From Mytilus galloprovincialis (taxonomy: Eukaryota; Mollusca; Bivalvia; Mytilida; Mytilidae): a DNA stretch of 64,000 bases. This document shows positions 47,156-59,426 of the stretch, piece after piece. The position numbers and the translations under genes are program-made. Location: contig NC_134849.1 in NCBI RefSeq assembly GCF_965363235.1, positions 52,088,122-52,152,121 on the forward strand, in the 5' to 3' direction. The stretch's first letter is position 1, and every line of letters begins with the position of its first letter. The notes under the pieces were generated by a model, which saw only the letters and a list, made by a program, of their open reading frames with translations, was not told the origin of the DNA and did no database searches.

Positions 47156-48382
47156 TGCAATTCCAATTATTTTAACTGTTAAATACATAGCCAGAAATTA
47201 GTAGTGGTTTTGCTAATTAATATTCATAATATGTAAATGAGAATTGTACCACGTGGTAGTACTTTGAACTGGACTGGCTTGATAGGCTTGATATCATTAA
47301 AATCTTTAAAACACGGATATTATAAGTTGCCCGTCACAGAGTCCTTATTTACAATCACTTTGATATTTCCGTAAAATTGTCAGGCGGTCAAAATCAAAAC
47401 AATGAACTCGAATTCAGTGAATTTTTCGTGCTTTCGTGAGTTTATTCTTCTTGAAATAGTGACATTTTAATTTTACGTGGGAACCTAGAGTTCAACGACT
47501 ACACACACAAGGTTTGGACTTGCTTATTCTTTGGAAATTCAAGTTTCATATTTCACCCCGGGAACCTGTTTTTGTAATGACCTTGTAAGCCAATTTTCAA
47601 CACGAAGTTTGAAAATTTGACGTTTCAGCCATTTTAGCCTGTATTTTACACTGCAATGTTAAAAGCCTCTCGCTTCGATTTTTAAAATAGCTCAGGAACC
47701 TGTATTTTTGCAACAACAGTCATTATGTTTCGTTTAAATGGTGTATATTGTTGTGTATATTCATTTTCTGCCCCGGCAACCTGTCTATCACTTAAATTAA
47801 AATTAAAACAGACATTTTTTCAAAATTCCCTATCATTTTAATGTAATTTCCGTGACCCGTATCCGATTTCTTTAGTATAATATTCAAATAAGCAAAGTGG
47901 CGTTGATTTCTGGATATGAGAAACAGACGAAACGACTAAGGTGCTAAGAAAAGGGGCCATCTTAACCTTCTTGAGCACCGGTAATCCGCCGTGTTGCTCA
48001 TGGCAAGTAAAAGACAGTCCTGTTATCGCATTCGATGATGTCATAACAAGAGAAAAGAGGACTGGATAGTACCTGCGTTTTATTAGATGCTCAACTGCAT
48101 ATTTCTCACAGTCAAATGACCAACAAATTTTATAATATTTAGACAGCTGATGTTATTTATTTTCTAAAAACACATACACTTGTGTTGGTTTGCCATACTT
48201 ACAATCGTATAAACCTATTGAATTGACAGTTACTTTCAAATGATTATTTTAACGGAAAGTCCTTTATTAGAGGAGTAACCTGAGTAATTGACATTAATTA
48301 TTTCGGATAATTATAATTTACACCAGTAATGCAGAATTGTACTGACAAAAACCAAAAGTGTCACTTACATTATTCACATAAG

Positions 48383-48489
48383 TTATGCGGGAATATACTG
48401 ACAAACACATTTGCCATCAAAACAATGCCTCAAACGATCGGGGCACCACCAGTCCTGGGTATCTAGGCATTCCTGTTTACTGGAACATT
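48383..48489 (-). CDS. Gene B exon 3 (second six-Cys repeat, stop)
   Basis: Acceptor 'gattgttgtag'; 107 nt to TAA at 48385-48383. It encodes CSSKQECLDTQDWWC and CFDGKCVCQYIPA. The exon starts within the cysteine repeat, and its phase matches exon 2 through a Gln codon. Confidence 0.88.
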
Positions 48490-51479
48490 CTACAACAATC
48501 AACATTATGTTTATCTATCGGCGTTGCTGTGTATTCCTTCTTTTTTTTATCAACAAAAAATACAAAATAAAATTCAAAACGCTCAAAGGCAAATAATGCA
48601 TAAATATCGATTCTTTTAACTATATATGATGATTACATAGTTTAAGATGAGGTTCGTGTTGCTCAGTCTTAAGTTTTCTATATGTGTTGTGTAAACTATT
48701 GATTGTTTGTTTGCCTTCTTTTCAGCCATGGTGTTTATTTTTGACGTTGTTGAAATGTCTCTCTGATAACTTTGGCATCGCCTTAACAGAAAATTTCAAT
48801 GATACTAACTTATTTATCCAAATTCAATGTTGCTTTTTCTGATGTAATAAACGTGTCAACCATGGATTAGTTTTAAAACAATAAGTCCATCTAACTCATG
48901 ACTACTTACGTGAGTCGTTTAATTCACACACACAGATTCCGTTCTGGCTATCGCACTGCAATGTTGATTCACTGTCACAACTGGTGTGAGCACAGTCTGC
49001 AATAGTCGTACAACCTTCTCCATTGACGAGACCTACACAAATATTTAAAATCATTTTTAAATTCAATTTATTGTTATGTTCGGTATACCCTTATTTAAAA
49101 AATAAAATTAAAAAAACATAAGATTTTTAAAATTAATCATTCAGTTTTTCTTCGTGAGAAGTAAACTAAAGATCAATAAAAATAATGATTTTGTAAAGGT
49201 CTTATTAGAAAGTATCGGTGGTAGCCATACAATCTATATAAATATTCGTTCGATACTAGAAAATTTATCATGTTATATATGTAGTCAATAGTATATTATA
49301 ATGTATATGTAATCATTGTAATGTGATATACATCTCTTTCTATTCATTAATTATACACTTGCAAAAAAAGAACTAAACGGACATGAAAAGAACAATTAGA
49401 ATCGTGTTAAATTCACTTCGCATGGTAATTTCAACTTTAGTTTTAGATCAAATAATGATTTTATGAACTGGGCTGCGTTCAATATCGTAGCTGCTACGTA
49501 GCGCTACGTAGATTTTGACTATTGAACGTGTAGCTGTATACTAGTTGTTACATAGATATTGATAGCAGCTACGTAGCTGCTACGATATTGAACTTAACCC
49601 TGGAAAGGTACAAAAAAATGTACCGTGTTAATCATTCCTGTACTGAGGCACTACAACGGGGTTAATATTACAATCGAGGACTAATAGTCTACCGGAAGCT
49701 GTACCAACTAAGTTCGGAAAACAAAACAAGTTTTGTGAGCATTTATTAGCAAAACAACATAAAACAGCCAAACTTCGCTGAAGCTCAACTTAATCTGAGG
49801 TAGATAGTTTTTAGCCTAGGTTCAGGTTGTTAAAACCTCAGTTTAATTTTTTTTACAAACAAATGCATAGTTCAAATAATGGCAGTATTGAAATACTGAA
49901 TACTCGTTAGATGGTAGCCTAATGGACTGATGATTGTCCATCAGCATTTGCAAAAACACAGTGATGGTAGTCAAAAGTTCGAAAAAGGGGCCTACATCAC
50001 TGTAAAATGTTTTTGACAATAAAAACTGGAAGTGTTTATAAGAAAACCTAAATTGGTATTAAAGAGGATATCATATATATATATATATACAACTCGTCTA
50101 CACATCAACCCAATAATGTTAGATCTGTAAATTTGCTTTCGCAAAATTTTTGTTCTTCCCTCGCCGGGATTCGAACCCAATTTACTGAGATATCGTGACA
50201 CCAAATCGCCTGCACTGTAGCCGTTCCGCTAGACCACTCGACCACCTGGGCTTCACACATAATAAAGCTTTCAGTGTCCGTGTGTTACCTTTCCTCGTCA
50301 GTTTTAATCTAGCAGCGTATTACAGTACATGATATATAAGGCATGGAGATGTTATTGTTATAGATCAGTTCAATTATCTATAGTAAAGGATTCTACAAAT
50401 TAATGCAAGATACAGTCACAGAAAATAATTATATTAATAAGTACGTCTGAGTCAGTGACAACTCTACAACAGATGTATCCATCGGATCACCAGCAATGAT
50501 AGTGATACATGGCTGTGTACATTTTGTATATGCAACTCGTCTAAACATCAACCCAACAATGTTAGATCTGTAAATTTGCTTTCGCAAATTTTTTGTTCTT
50601 CCCTCGCCGGGATTCGAACCCATGCTACTGAGATATCGTGACATCAAATCGCCTGCACTGTAGCCGTTCCGCTAGACCACACGACCACCTGGGCTTCACA
50701 CATATATATATATATACGAGTCTAAATTGAAAACTACGTTCAAACTTATGATTGCGTTGGATAAAAACCGCAATTTTTATACGTGTACACGTAGAACAAA
50801 TTTCGTTGTAGAAGGGTCTAAAAACAGCACAAACAACATTTTCCAAAAGACCAAAAAAGTGAAAAGTATATTTAAACAAGACGCATTTGACTAACAGGTC
50901 GAACAACTGATGTTCTTTAACCCTGCTGACTGCCATTGGCGATTGCCAAATAAAATTGATCACAAGATGTAACAAAATGGATCTTAATATCAACGTTCGT
51001 TCAGAAAAGATAAACAGATTTTCAATACGTTTATATATATGTCTCAATGAGTTGAAATGCTTATAATTTTACAAAATGACAAGGATAAGGTCCAATTGTT
51101 TTGCTTAGTTTTTAGTTTTCTATTTTGTGTCTTGTGTACTATTGTTTGTTTGTCTTTTTCTTTTTTAAGCCATACTGTTGTCAGTTCATTTTCAATCTAT
51201 GAGTGTAAATGCCATTCTGGTATTTTTCGCCCATATTCTTGAATCCAGTAGAGCCTAACCCTTTGATATATAAAAGAATTTCAGTTAAAGTTAAGCCTAT
51301 ACAATTGATAGTCTCATTCTGTGTTTTTAAAAGTCAAGTTATTGTCTAAAATATTATAATAAAAGAAATTCATGCTTAGGTGTATCATATACATAAAATA
51401 TCCAAATAAGTTATTCATTAGTAAATATATTCTTACCAAAAATCAGGACAGCTAGAAGGCAGGCAGTCAGTTTATACAT
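48383..51479 (-). CDS. Gene B: secreted 12-Cys serine protease inhibitor, cvSI (I84)-like, 90 aa
   Basis: Exons 51479-51437, 49032-48910 and 48489-48383 (- strand) join in phase 1 with GT..AG ends, giving 90 residues and a TAA stop. Residues 1-19 are a signal peptide (MYKLTACLLAVLIFG plus LVNG). The ~71-residue mature part has 12 cysteines in two repeats: C-x5-C-x4-C-x7-C-x6-C-x-C and C-x5-C-x7-C-x6-C-x4-C-x-C. Size, cysteine count and the two-fold pattern agree with the bivalve inhibitors cvSI-1/cvSI-2, which block subtilisin-type and other serine proteases, including those of parasites. Target specificity here is inferred only. The protein is secreted, probably into haemolymph or digestive fluid. 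All key cysteines are present and no break is seen. Confidence 0.88.
48650..48760 (+). repeat. Scrap of retroelement 3' tail
   Basis: 'gaggttcgtgttgctcagtc' and 'cttcttttcagccatgg' match the tail at 44980-45080. It lies in intron 2 of gene B, antisense to it. Confidence 0.6.
48910..49032 (-). CDS. Gene B exon 2 (first six-Cys repeat)
   Basis: Acceptor 'aatatttgtgtag', donor 'tcac|gtaagt', 123 nt, phase 1 at both ends. It encodes LVNGEG and then the first repeat, from CTTIADCAHTSC to GICVCE. Confidence 0.88.
49484..49596. mobile_element. Palindromic MITE with TACGTAG motifs
   Basis: The ends 'gttcaatatcgtagctgcta' and 'tagctgctacgatattgaac' are perfect inverted repeats. Nested 'gctacgtag' palindromes lie inside both arms. 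No ORF is present; it lies in intron 1 of gene B. Confidence 0.85.
50087..50262 (-). mobile_element. tRNA-derived SINE, copy 4
   Basis: - strand copy with box B at about 50178-50167 and box A near 50235-50224; 3'-truncated after 'gatgtgtagacgagttgtat'. Confidence 0.8.
50430..50700 (-). mobile_element. tRNA-derived SINE, copy 5
   Basis: - strand copy with a complete central domain and the 3' part ending near 'ctgactcagacgtactt'. Box B lies at about 50621-50610. Confidence 0.8.
51095..51242 (+). repeat. Scrap of retroelement 3' tail
   Basis: 'tttagttttctattttgtgt', 'ctattgtttgtttgtctttt' and 'tctggtatttttcgccc' match 45000-45135 in order, with divergence. Confidence 0.65.
51437..51479 (-). 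CDS. Gene B exon 1 (signal peptide)
   Basis: ATG at 51479-51477; 14 codons plus one base to the donor 'tttg|gtaaga'. The encoded MYKLTACLLAVLIF is a hydrophobic signal core after a single lysine. The short upstream sequence 'aaggcatagccATG' places a stop (TAG) just before the start, although not in the same frame. Confidence 0.85.
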
Positions 51480-52554
51480 GGCTATGCCTTATGTCGGAAT
51501 AAACTAGATAAGTGATCTATCTGCTTTTGTCTTATTAAATCGTGACAACGTTTCAGATTCTTCATATCTACTTTGCCCTCAATAAGGTCAAGATTTAAGG
51601 TCAAAATAAAATTTTAAATACTGATTATTGTGATTGTTACAGAGGATGATAGTTCATTCTCAGTTCATTGTACTAAATTTGGAGATTTTTTCTTCGATGT
51701 TACTGTTTTGATAATCCACTGGCTCGTACAGAAAAGATAAACAAATTTTCAATACATTTATATTACTGAGATAAAGCTATAAATTACTTATAGACTTGTG
51801 TTAATCCTGACGTCGTCTAGATCTAGTATGTTATATAAATATGTTAACGTGACAAGTCTATACGCCAGGTTACAACACACGAGACAATTACATTAACTAT
51901 TCCGGAGAGTGGCCTACAATAGAGATATCGTTCATGTTCGAGATTTAGGTCTTAAAGTTCAGTTAGAATTCAATATATATTATAAGGAAAGTTCGAGTTA
52001 ACACTTCGAAGTGATATGGAGATTAAGTAATATTTTGAGATAGAATCTAAGATCATTCGAGTTAAAGATTTGAGTGAATTTTATATTTTGAACTTTGAGA
52101 TTGAGAGTTAATATGAGTCCAAGAAAGTAAATAATTAATAAAAGAAAGGGATACTGGCAGATCTGATCAGAAACAATTTTGTTTATAACTATGGAAAACA
52201 ACGCACTGCCAAACCCGAGTAGAATTCATTACTGAAATGTAGTAAAAGTGTAGAACACCTTTAAAGGTATCATCCACTGATAAAAAACATTGTTTTTTCA
52301 AAGACTATCGTCCATGCTATCTTCTACAAATGTAGATGGTATTACATAATTTTCATGCGCACAACGTAAATTTATATTCAAAAAAAAAAAAACATCAACT
52401 AGCTAAATGTTTTAAAACAAAGAATATTTTAAAAATAACCCAAACCTGAAAATTCAACTTTGAATGATGCCAGAATCAGAGCTCTAGCACAATGGCCATC
52501 CCTCCTAAAATGTATGTAAGTATGTACAATGTATCAATAAAAAAGAGGTGAAGG

Positions 52555-52725
52555 ATAACAAAGGAAAATTCAAACTCATGAGTAAAAAATACATTGATAA
52601 CGCCATGCCTAAAACAGAAAAAGACAAACAAACATAGAACACCAAAAACTGAGTGATCAACATATACCCAACCAAACACTTGGGGATATCTCAAGTACTC
52701 CGGAAGGGTTAGCATATCAGATACA
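52555..52725 (-). repeat. Scrap of retroelement 3' tail, inverted
   Basis: The reverse complement shows the 'actccggaagggttagca', 'aaaaagacaaacaaacatag' and 'caaactcatgag' blocks of the tail at 44930-45120. Confidence 0.7.
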
Positions 52726-52844
52726 AATCGGATCATCGTAACAGTCATTGTCCTAATGGTTTTTATCACCTATATCTATAGACAGTGATTAATCATGTTG
52801 TATCCTAAAACAAGAATAAAATTTCACAAATCCATAACATTTAA

Positions 52845-53070
52845 GTACGGAAAAAGTAAAATCACAACAAAAACTTACCCCGAGGAAAATTTTAAACTGA
52901 AGGTCCCTAATCAAATGGCAAAATCAAAAGCTCAAATCCATCAAACGAATGGATGACAAGTGTCATATTCATAACTTAGTACAGACACTTTCTTATGTAA
53001 AAAATGGTGGATTAAACCTGGGTTTAAAGCACTAAACCTCTCACATGTACGACAGTCGCATCAAATTCCA
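52845..53070 (+). repeat. Dispersed element (family of 31918-32130)
   Basis: 'aaaaagtaaaatcacaacaa', 'aatcaaatggcaaaatcaaa', 'aaaatggtggattaaacctg' and 'tacgacagtcgcat' follow the same order as in 31918-32130. Confidence 0.8.
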
Positions 53071-53439
53071 TAATGTTGACAACAAATGCTTTTAATGTTT
53101 TTAAAAGTTCTTAAATAGAAATATACGACCTGTGCGATAATGCCTTAACTTATCATTCTGATATTTTTATAAGTAAATCAAGAAAATAATCCTTCAGCAA
53201 TGTTGTTGAATTACGTTTCTAAATGTGCCAAGACAGATACGTTTCCACTTCTGTTGCCATTTAAATATAATTTGAAAATATTTCGTATGACGTGCTATTC
53301 GTTCTGGGTTTTATCGAATAGCTAGACACTGAATAGTATTTTAGGCAACTTTTAATATTTAAACTTACAGGTGTCTTTTAATTTCAGATTCCTTGTACCA
53401 CCAGGATCCACTTTCTAATCCGCCATTTTCTACAAAAGA

Positions 53440-53582
53440 AAATGCCTGAACCAAGGCAGGGAAACGACAGTTGTTTTTCATTCGTTTGATGTGTTTCAGC
53501 TTTTGATATTGCCATTTGACCAGGGACTATCAGATTTGAATTTTTATTAAAGTTCGGTGATTTTGTCCTTTCATTTTTTGTA
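53440..53582 (-). repeat. Dispersed element (family of 31918-32130), inverted
   Basis: 'gcctgaaccaaggcagg', 'tcagcttttgatattgcc' and 'aaagttcggtgattttgtcc' are complements of the same family. Confidence 0.65.
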
Positions 53583-53757
53583 CATTATCAATATTTTCGG
53601 TATGCACATACTTTGAATGAAAATTATTATGAAAAAAGTTGTTTGTTCTGAAAGAGTTAACTGATGCTTCTGAAACGTGGGTAGGTAGAAGATTGTTGTC
53701 CTAGAAAAGTTTCATTTCTGTGCATAATTATATTCACAGTTCAATAATATTTATTAG

Positions 53758-54010
53758 CGGTTCCAGACTTTAATTTGATACGTCAGATGCGCGTTTCGTC
53801 TACAGTAGACTCATCAGTCACGTTCAGATCATTATAATTAGACAGTCAAACAAGTATAAAGTTGAAAAGCATTGAGGACCCAAAATTCAAAAAAGTTTTG
53901 CCAAATACGGGTAAGGTAATCGATATTCATGTAAACACCGAGGTGCTGACAACTTGGCTAGTGATACCCTCGGGGACGACACGTCCACCAGCATATAAGT
54001 CTGGTTCGGA
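53758..54010 (+). repeat. Dispersed element, family M3, long copy
   Basis: Shares with 34030-34190 the blocks from 'gcgcgtttcgtctac' to 'caaatacgggtaaggtaatc', and continues with 'gtgataccctcggggacgac'. An 86-codon frame (53862-54122) lies in it; given its repetitive origin it is not called a gene. Confidence 0.75.
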
Positions 54011-54330
54011 GTCAGTTGAACAGATCGCGTGTTTACTTGAAACTGATACAGTAGTAGGTAAAACCCATTTTAATGATACATTTTGTCTGTGTATCTCAGA
54101 AACAGAACGCAATTGCATTTAAACACAGATAGTAATTATCACAAACCAAAGTGATTGTCGGCAGTTGGTCATGCCCTATGGCTTGACCTCAGTTTTTGAT
54201 TTCGTACCCTTTGCTTTACCACATTTTCAGTGACAACGTATACTCTGTCCCATTACATGATGTGCACGCATCTCAATTTATATGTTATTTCCGCTGATGT
54301 TCACACTAAAGATACATTGTAGGTTTCGAA

Positions 54331-56470
54331 TCAAATCAAATCAAATCATTTCATTAGTGTAAAATCTAAATATTGGATTGTTACCAAGACACACATGACA
54401 ATCATTACAAACATATAATATCTAAATTTAAACAACATTCATATTCTATAAGACTATATTTAAATGTTTTGAAGGAGGTGATACATTTGCAAATTTGAAA
54501 GTACAAGTACAAACATTCATATTAATACAATTTTTATAAAATACATCATTACAAATACTATATAAGAAAAATATAAAATAGTCATAATCTTTTTACATCC
54601 ACTAGTTTTTCTTATCAGCTAGGCTGTTTCTTAATAATATAAATCATTAACTTCCTTGACAATAATTTTAGTTACGTCATACTCATTAAAAGTAAACGTA
54701 AATACAAATTTTTCCTCATCAGACATTTTGGTGAAATCTGGAACTATATTCTCTACTTCTTGAAACAGATTTTGCCTACATTTTTCTAAAATTTGACATT
54801 TTAAAGTAAAATGATATCCATCTTCTACTTCCTTTTTAAAGAGAGGACTTAATCTTTTTTCCAACGGTAATTTACGGTGTCTACCCTGTTAAATATTTAG
54901 ATACTTGTTCTTATTTTTATAAAATTTGATATCATGTACCGATCTAAATCTATTAATAAAAAAAGTTCTAATTTGTATTTTTTTTTTAATTTTCTGTATG
55001 TTCTTAATTTGTTTCCATTAAGGTTGTTTTGGTCGTTAAAAAGAAATATGTATACCTTTCAGCTAATTTTTTACCTACAGCATTTATAATGCATTTTTTT
55101 TTTGGAGAACGTACTTTGATTTTCCGATTCATGATTAAACCCTATTTTTGAAAGAGCATTTTTTTAATTTGACCGCAAAACCATTATTTAAATTTAAACT
55201 ACATTTATAGGCATTTGAAGCATAACTATTTTTTTTTTTGCATTTATCAAATAGCACCAATAGCCAACAGAAGCCTTAACAGCATCAATAGCAATAGGTA
55301 ACATACCTATGTGTGCTAAAACTGCTGTGTTTATTGCAGATTTATTTACACCAACAAGATACTTGGGAAATTTCATTTGAAATTGTGATGGTAAAAAAGA
55401 CAAATATCTACATTCAAGACTTGAATTATCTTTAACTAACATATTAAGTGCTAATATTTCACTGCAATAAAGTAGTAAAGGTTTTAAACAACTTTCAAAT
55501 AGTTTTAAATGTGGATAAATATTAAGTTTATCTGAGAAAAGAGCTTTTTAATGCAAAACATTGCCTTGGAAGCTTTTTTGCACAGATGATTGACAGCATA
55601 AGTGAAAAATTCCTGAGGGCTTAAATAAAATACCCAAATATTTATATTCATTGGTCAAATCAACTGTGTGTTCATTAAATTTAAAGTTATAATTTTTCAG
55701 GACTTTACTTGATTTATTAAATTTCATAACATTAGTTTTGTTTAGATTTACAGTTAGATTCCACTTATCGCAGTAAGTGTTTAGTTTGTCTAAACATTGT
55801 TATAAGCCAGACTCTGATTCAGATAATAACACTAGGTCATCTGCATATAACAAACAAGATACATTTTGATCATTTAATACAGTAGGGTCACAAGAGCTGT
55901 CAAATATGTTAACTACGTCATTTATATAAAGAGATAACAATGTAGAGCTTAAAATGCACCCTTGCTTTACACCAACAGAGGAGCTGAAGGATTGTGTTAA
56001 CCCTTCACTAAACTTTACTGAAAATTGAACCTCTCTATACATGTTTTGTAAAATTTTAAAAAATGAGCCATTTAAGTGTAAAAAAGTGCATTTCTATTTA
56101 TTGTGTCAAAAGCTATTTTAAAGTCTACAAAACAGACAAAAATTTTCTTTGATGATTTGAAAGCTTTGTCAATAATAGTCTTAAGTTTCCTAAACAGCTT
56201 GATAGGGCTACTCCTCTGTAATTTGAGGGATCATTGAAGCACCCTCCTTTGAAAATTGGCTTGATAAAATTTTCTCTACAACCAGGTGGATAAATCCCAG
56301 ACTCAAATATAAGATTAAATAACTTAACATATATTTCTGTATTAACTAAACATGATATTTTTATCATCTCATGTGTAACTTCATCATCTCCACAAGCTTT
56401 ATCATTCTTTAATGATTTTAATGCAAGTATCACCAGTGGGCGAACTGGTGATAAAATATTACCTCCCATG
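54331..56470 (-). mobile_element. Non-LTR retrotransposon, 3' half (RT domain to tail)
   Basis: On the - strand the order is correct for a LINE ORF2: KSLKNDKACGDDEV and NYRGVALSSCLG (about 56420-56200), GVKQGCILSSTLLSLYIND (about 55970), the catalytic YADD (55847-55836), KWNLTVNLNKT and EYKYLGILF (about 55770-55640), VGVNKSAIN and HIGMLPIAI (about 55350), and a C-terminal region at 54864-54631. It ends in a (TGATT)n microsatellite at 54333-54350. Stops and frameshifts interrupt the frame, so it is inactive. The microsatellite tail and domain layout suggest a jockey/CR1/L2-like clade, not proven. Confidence 0.85.
55800..56470 (-). pseudogene. Reverse transcriptase core of the LINE
   Basis: Two open pieces (56469-56125 and 56042-55800) carry the RT motifs up to YADDLVLLSES. 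A frameshift between them, near 56050-56120, breaks the domain. Confidence 0.85.
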
Positions 56471-59426
56471 TAAAAAGTGCGCTCTTCAAACTAGAGGTAA
56501 TCGGTACAGAAAAATGGATGATGCTGTAATTGTTTAGCTTGTTTAAAATGAGCTAGCACAAACGAACTAAAACGTGTCAACATTATGTCAATATGATAAG
56601 GAATCAGGTAAAATATTTATTGTTAAGTTTATCACCTCATCGTATCATCATATGATAGGTAAATGCGTGATTTTTCGATTTTCAGTGTCGTCAGGGTTCA
56701 AACTTGTAATCATGCCATCCTTTCAATATTTTTTTTTTAAAATACTATCAAATGGTCGGAACACCTTGATTTTTTTGAATTTGTAAAGTTGATTATGTTG
56801 CATGATATATATTTTTATTGGGGGAAAAAATTGATATGCAGTAAAGATTGGCAGTTTTTGATTTGTGTTGCTATGTGAATAAAGAGAGGTAAATTAAAGT
56901 AAAAGAAGGCACTCTTTTTCAAATAGTAAACAATTTAATTCAGATGCATAGTAATTTGTCAAATGATAAAGAATATCGTAGAAACTTGCTAGAGATTCAT
57001 CTAATTTATAAAAGATATACAACATGACATACTGAAATCTGAAAATGGGTAAAACCACCATACCTTGAACAAATTCCGTAAAACAAAAGGGGGGGGGGGG
57101 GTGAAAATGCTACAAAATTTAGATTTAATTTATCTCGGGTGACAACCAAAAGATGATTGGACATGCAACTAACTACTTTTTCAATTTCATTGTAAAGTAA
57201 AATGGCTGGTTTTTTTTGGTTTTTTTTTTTTTTTTGCATCTCTGTTCAAACGTTGGTCTAATATTTTCAGGTTGTCTTTGGATTGCCAAATAATATTATA
57301 ATCACCTAATTGAATGTTCAAATTATTTTGCAGCGATGGTCTGTATGGAAGGAAGACTGTCATAAAATCCAACAGTTCCGGATGGCCCTTTAAACTAATT
57401 GCTTAACATCAATAGCGATGTCAGATTCAAGTGTCTGATCCAGCACAAGTTTAGCCAGGTTTTTCTTGTAATTGTGTCAGAAAACCCACTAGACAGTGTC
57501 TGGCATTGAAAGGATATCAAACGGATGTTTTATGGAATGATTCTCGTACATATGACAATCATATGCATAGGAATGTGGAGCTAGTCTCTTTCATGCAGCA
57601 ATTTTTAATTTCCAATATAAACTCCGAAAAGACACCAACGAGAAACATTCTTTGTGAATAAAATCATTCCAAAACTTAAATGTGTCATTAGTGTTGCATT
57701 ATTTATCAGTAGAGATTCCAGTAAGATTGCCCAACTGAAGGTTTTTGTTGGTAATGTTTTGAAAATATTGGTTGTTTTGCAAGACGAGCTGGGCTGTGCA
57801 GGTTGCTCGGCCGCCCCTTTCAGTGTGAGACAATATTTTGTTTATTATTGTTTATTATAAACAAAATCACTGATGCAAGACTGGAGCGGCACCCCTTTTA
57901 AGCAGTTAGTGCGAATCCCCTTAGGTTTCAATTATTAAATGCAAAACGGTGGGTGGGGGAGGTTTTTTTTTACCGAGTCAAACATTTTTCCTAATAATAA
58001 TACATTGAGATTCAACATATACTTTCCTATATGTAGTGTTTGTATTAAAGTATTGCCAACAAAATTCATTAAATTTGGGATCTTAATATTGTTTAAGAAA
58101 AAACCTTACCCCCTGTACATCATAAAAGTGCAAAATCTTCTTTAACACACGTGCATGGTTAATTCGGATCACATATTTTCTATTCTGATATTATAAGAAT
58201 TCGGAGGTTCATGTCATTTACAATATCATTCAAAATTTTTCTGTAATTTTTTTTTACTATTAACGTTGAACCTCGAGGTTACATTGTAGTAAAACAAAAT
58301 CCAATAAAACGTTGAATGTAAATGATATGAACCTTTAAATAAAGGCAACAGTAGTATACCGCTGTTCAAAACTCATAAATCTATGGACAAAAACAAAATC
58401 GGGGCAACAAACTAAAACTGAGGGAAACGCATTAAATATCAGAGGCGAACAACGACACAACATTAAAATGTAACACACACAGCAACGGACGAAGCATTAG
58501 ATAAAATCCGATGAGAATAACCAATATAACACCAAAACCAAATACATGAATTTGGGATAGAAAAGTGCCGTGACACGTCTTATAGTAATGTGAATTCACA
58601 CTGAAATATAGGAGAAAACAAACGACACAACGGAAACACAGCGTAAAAATGTTACACACACAGAAACGAACTATGATATAACAATGGCCATTTTCCTGAC
58701 TTGGTACAGGACATTTTTAAAGAAAAAAAAATGGTGGGTTGAACCTGGTTTTGTGGCATGCTAAACCTCGCACTTTGATGGCATTGTTAAATATGACATT
58801 AAAATGACAACATAATAATACAGGACTACAAAGTCTTATATAGGACTCATGTTTTTCAAACATAATGTGTTGATCAATTATGTTATGATGATTTTGAAAA
58901 ACTTCACATTAGGTAATCTGTCATGCATATTGATTGCATTATATCGAGTTGTCCCAACGATATACTTGTCGGTGTGCTCGATCATACGAATTTACCGACA
59001 TTCATATAGACAAAATGACCCTACTTTGAAAAATTCTTGTGACGAAACTACATTTAGGAACACGCTAAAAATTGGATACTCAGATAGCTACATTATGAAG
59101 GTTTGATAAATATTATTTTCAAAAAAAAAAAAAGAAAAATATGCAGTCAAATCTGGCAGTTGTTTTACTCACCCCTATGTTGAATAATAGATTGTTAAAT
59201 TAACAGCATGTCTGCCAATTAAAAAATCATACATTAACAAATGTTGATTTAAGATATACTTTACTTATAGTGGTTGTATAAAAGTTATATAATGGTTTTG
59301 TGTTTCAAAAGATATTCATCCCTATGGATAGCATATCGGTTTTTATGTGTAAATTGTCTCTTCTGTTGTTTTTACCTTTTCTATCTCTTTCATAAGAAGA
59401 GTGACTTTTTACTGGAAATCCCACAG
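56471..59426. other. ~3 kb of foreign DNA between the two LINE halves
   Basis: No LINE coding is seen on either strand. The stretch contains G runs (57088-57101), long T and A runs, a dispersed element at 58360-58790, and a hairpin 'tatcaccag..ctggtgata' at its right (LINE-proximal) edge near 56427-56453. No transposase-like frame was recognised. It could be a nested insertion or the product of a larger rearrangement. Confidence 0.5.
58360..58790. repeat. Dispersed element with internal duplication
   Basis: 'acacaacattaaaatgtaac' plus 'acacacagcaacggac' and 'acacaacggaaacacagcg' plus 'acacacagaaacgaac' are two diverged copies about 180 bp apart. The right end 'cctgacttggtacaggac ... ggttgaacctggttttgtgg' resembles 32040-32100. 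Confidence 0.6.

Larger units (their letters stand above)
50073..50700 (-). repeat. Dimer of the ~440 bp SINE-bearing unit, inverted
   Basis: Two tRNA heads (box B complements at about 50168 and 50611, period 443) are joined by the same linker as in 27261-28470. The dimer sits in intron 1 of gene B, in sense relative to gene B. Confidence 0.88.

Noticed and set aside
47838..48044. Alternative third exon of gene B (- strand)
   Set aside because: It has a plausible acceptor upstream and one Cys motif, but the segment at 48489-48383 completes the six-Cys repeat in phase with a proper stop and lies nearer.
53862..54122. 86-codon + strand gene
   Set aside because: It overlaps a dispersed repeat also found at 34030-34190, so the frame is probably repeat-derived.
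57870..57925. Third copy of the GGATCC-ended MITE
   Set aside because: 'gactggagcggcaccc' and 'cagttagtgcg' hint at the family, but neither terminus is present, so it is not called.
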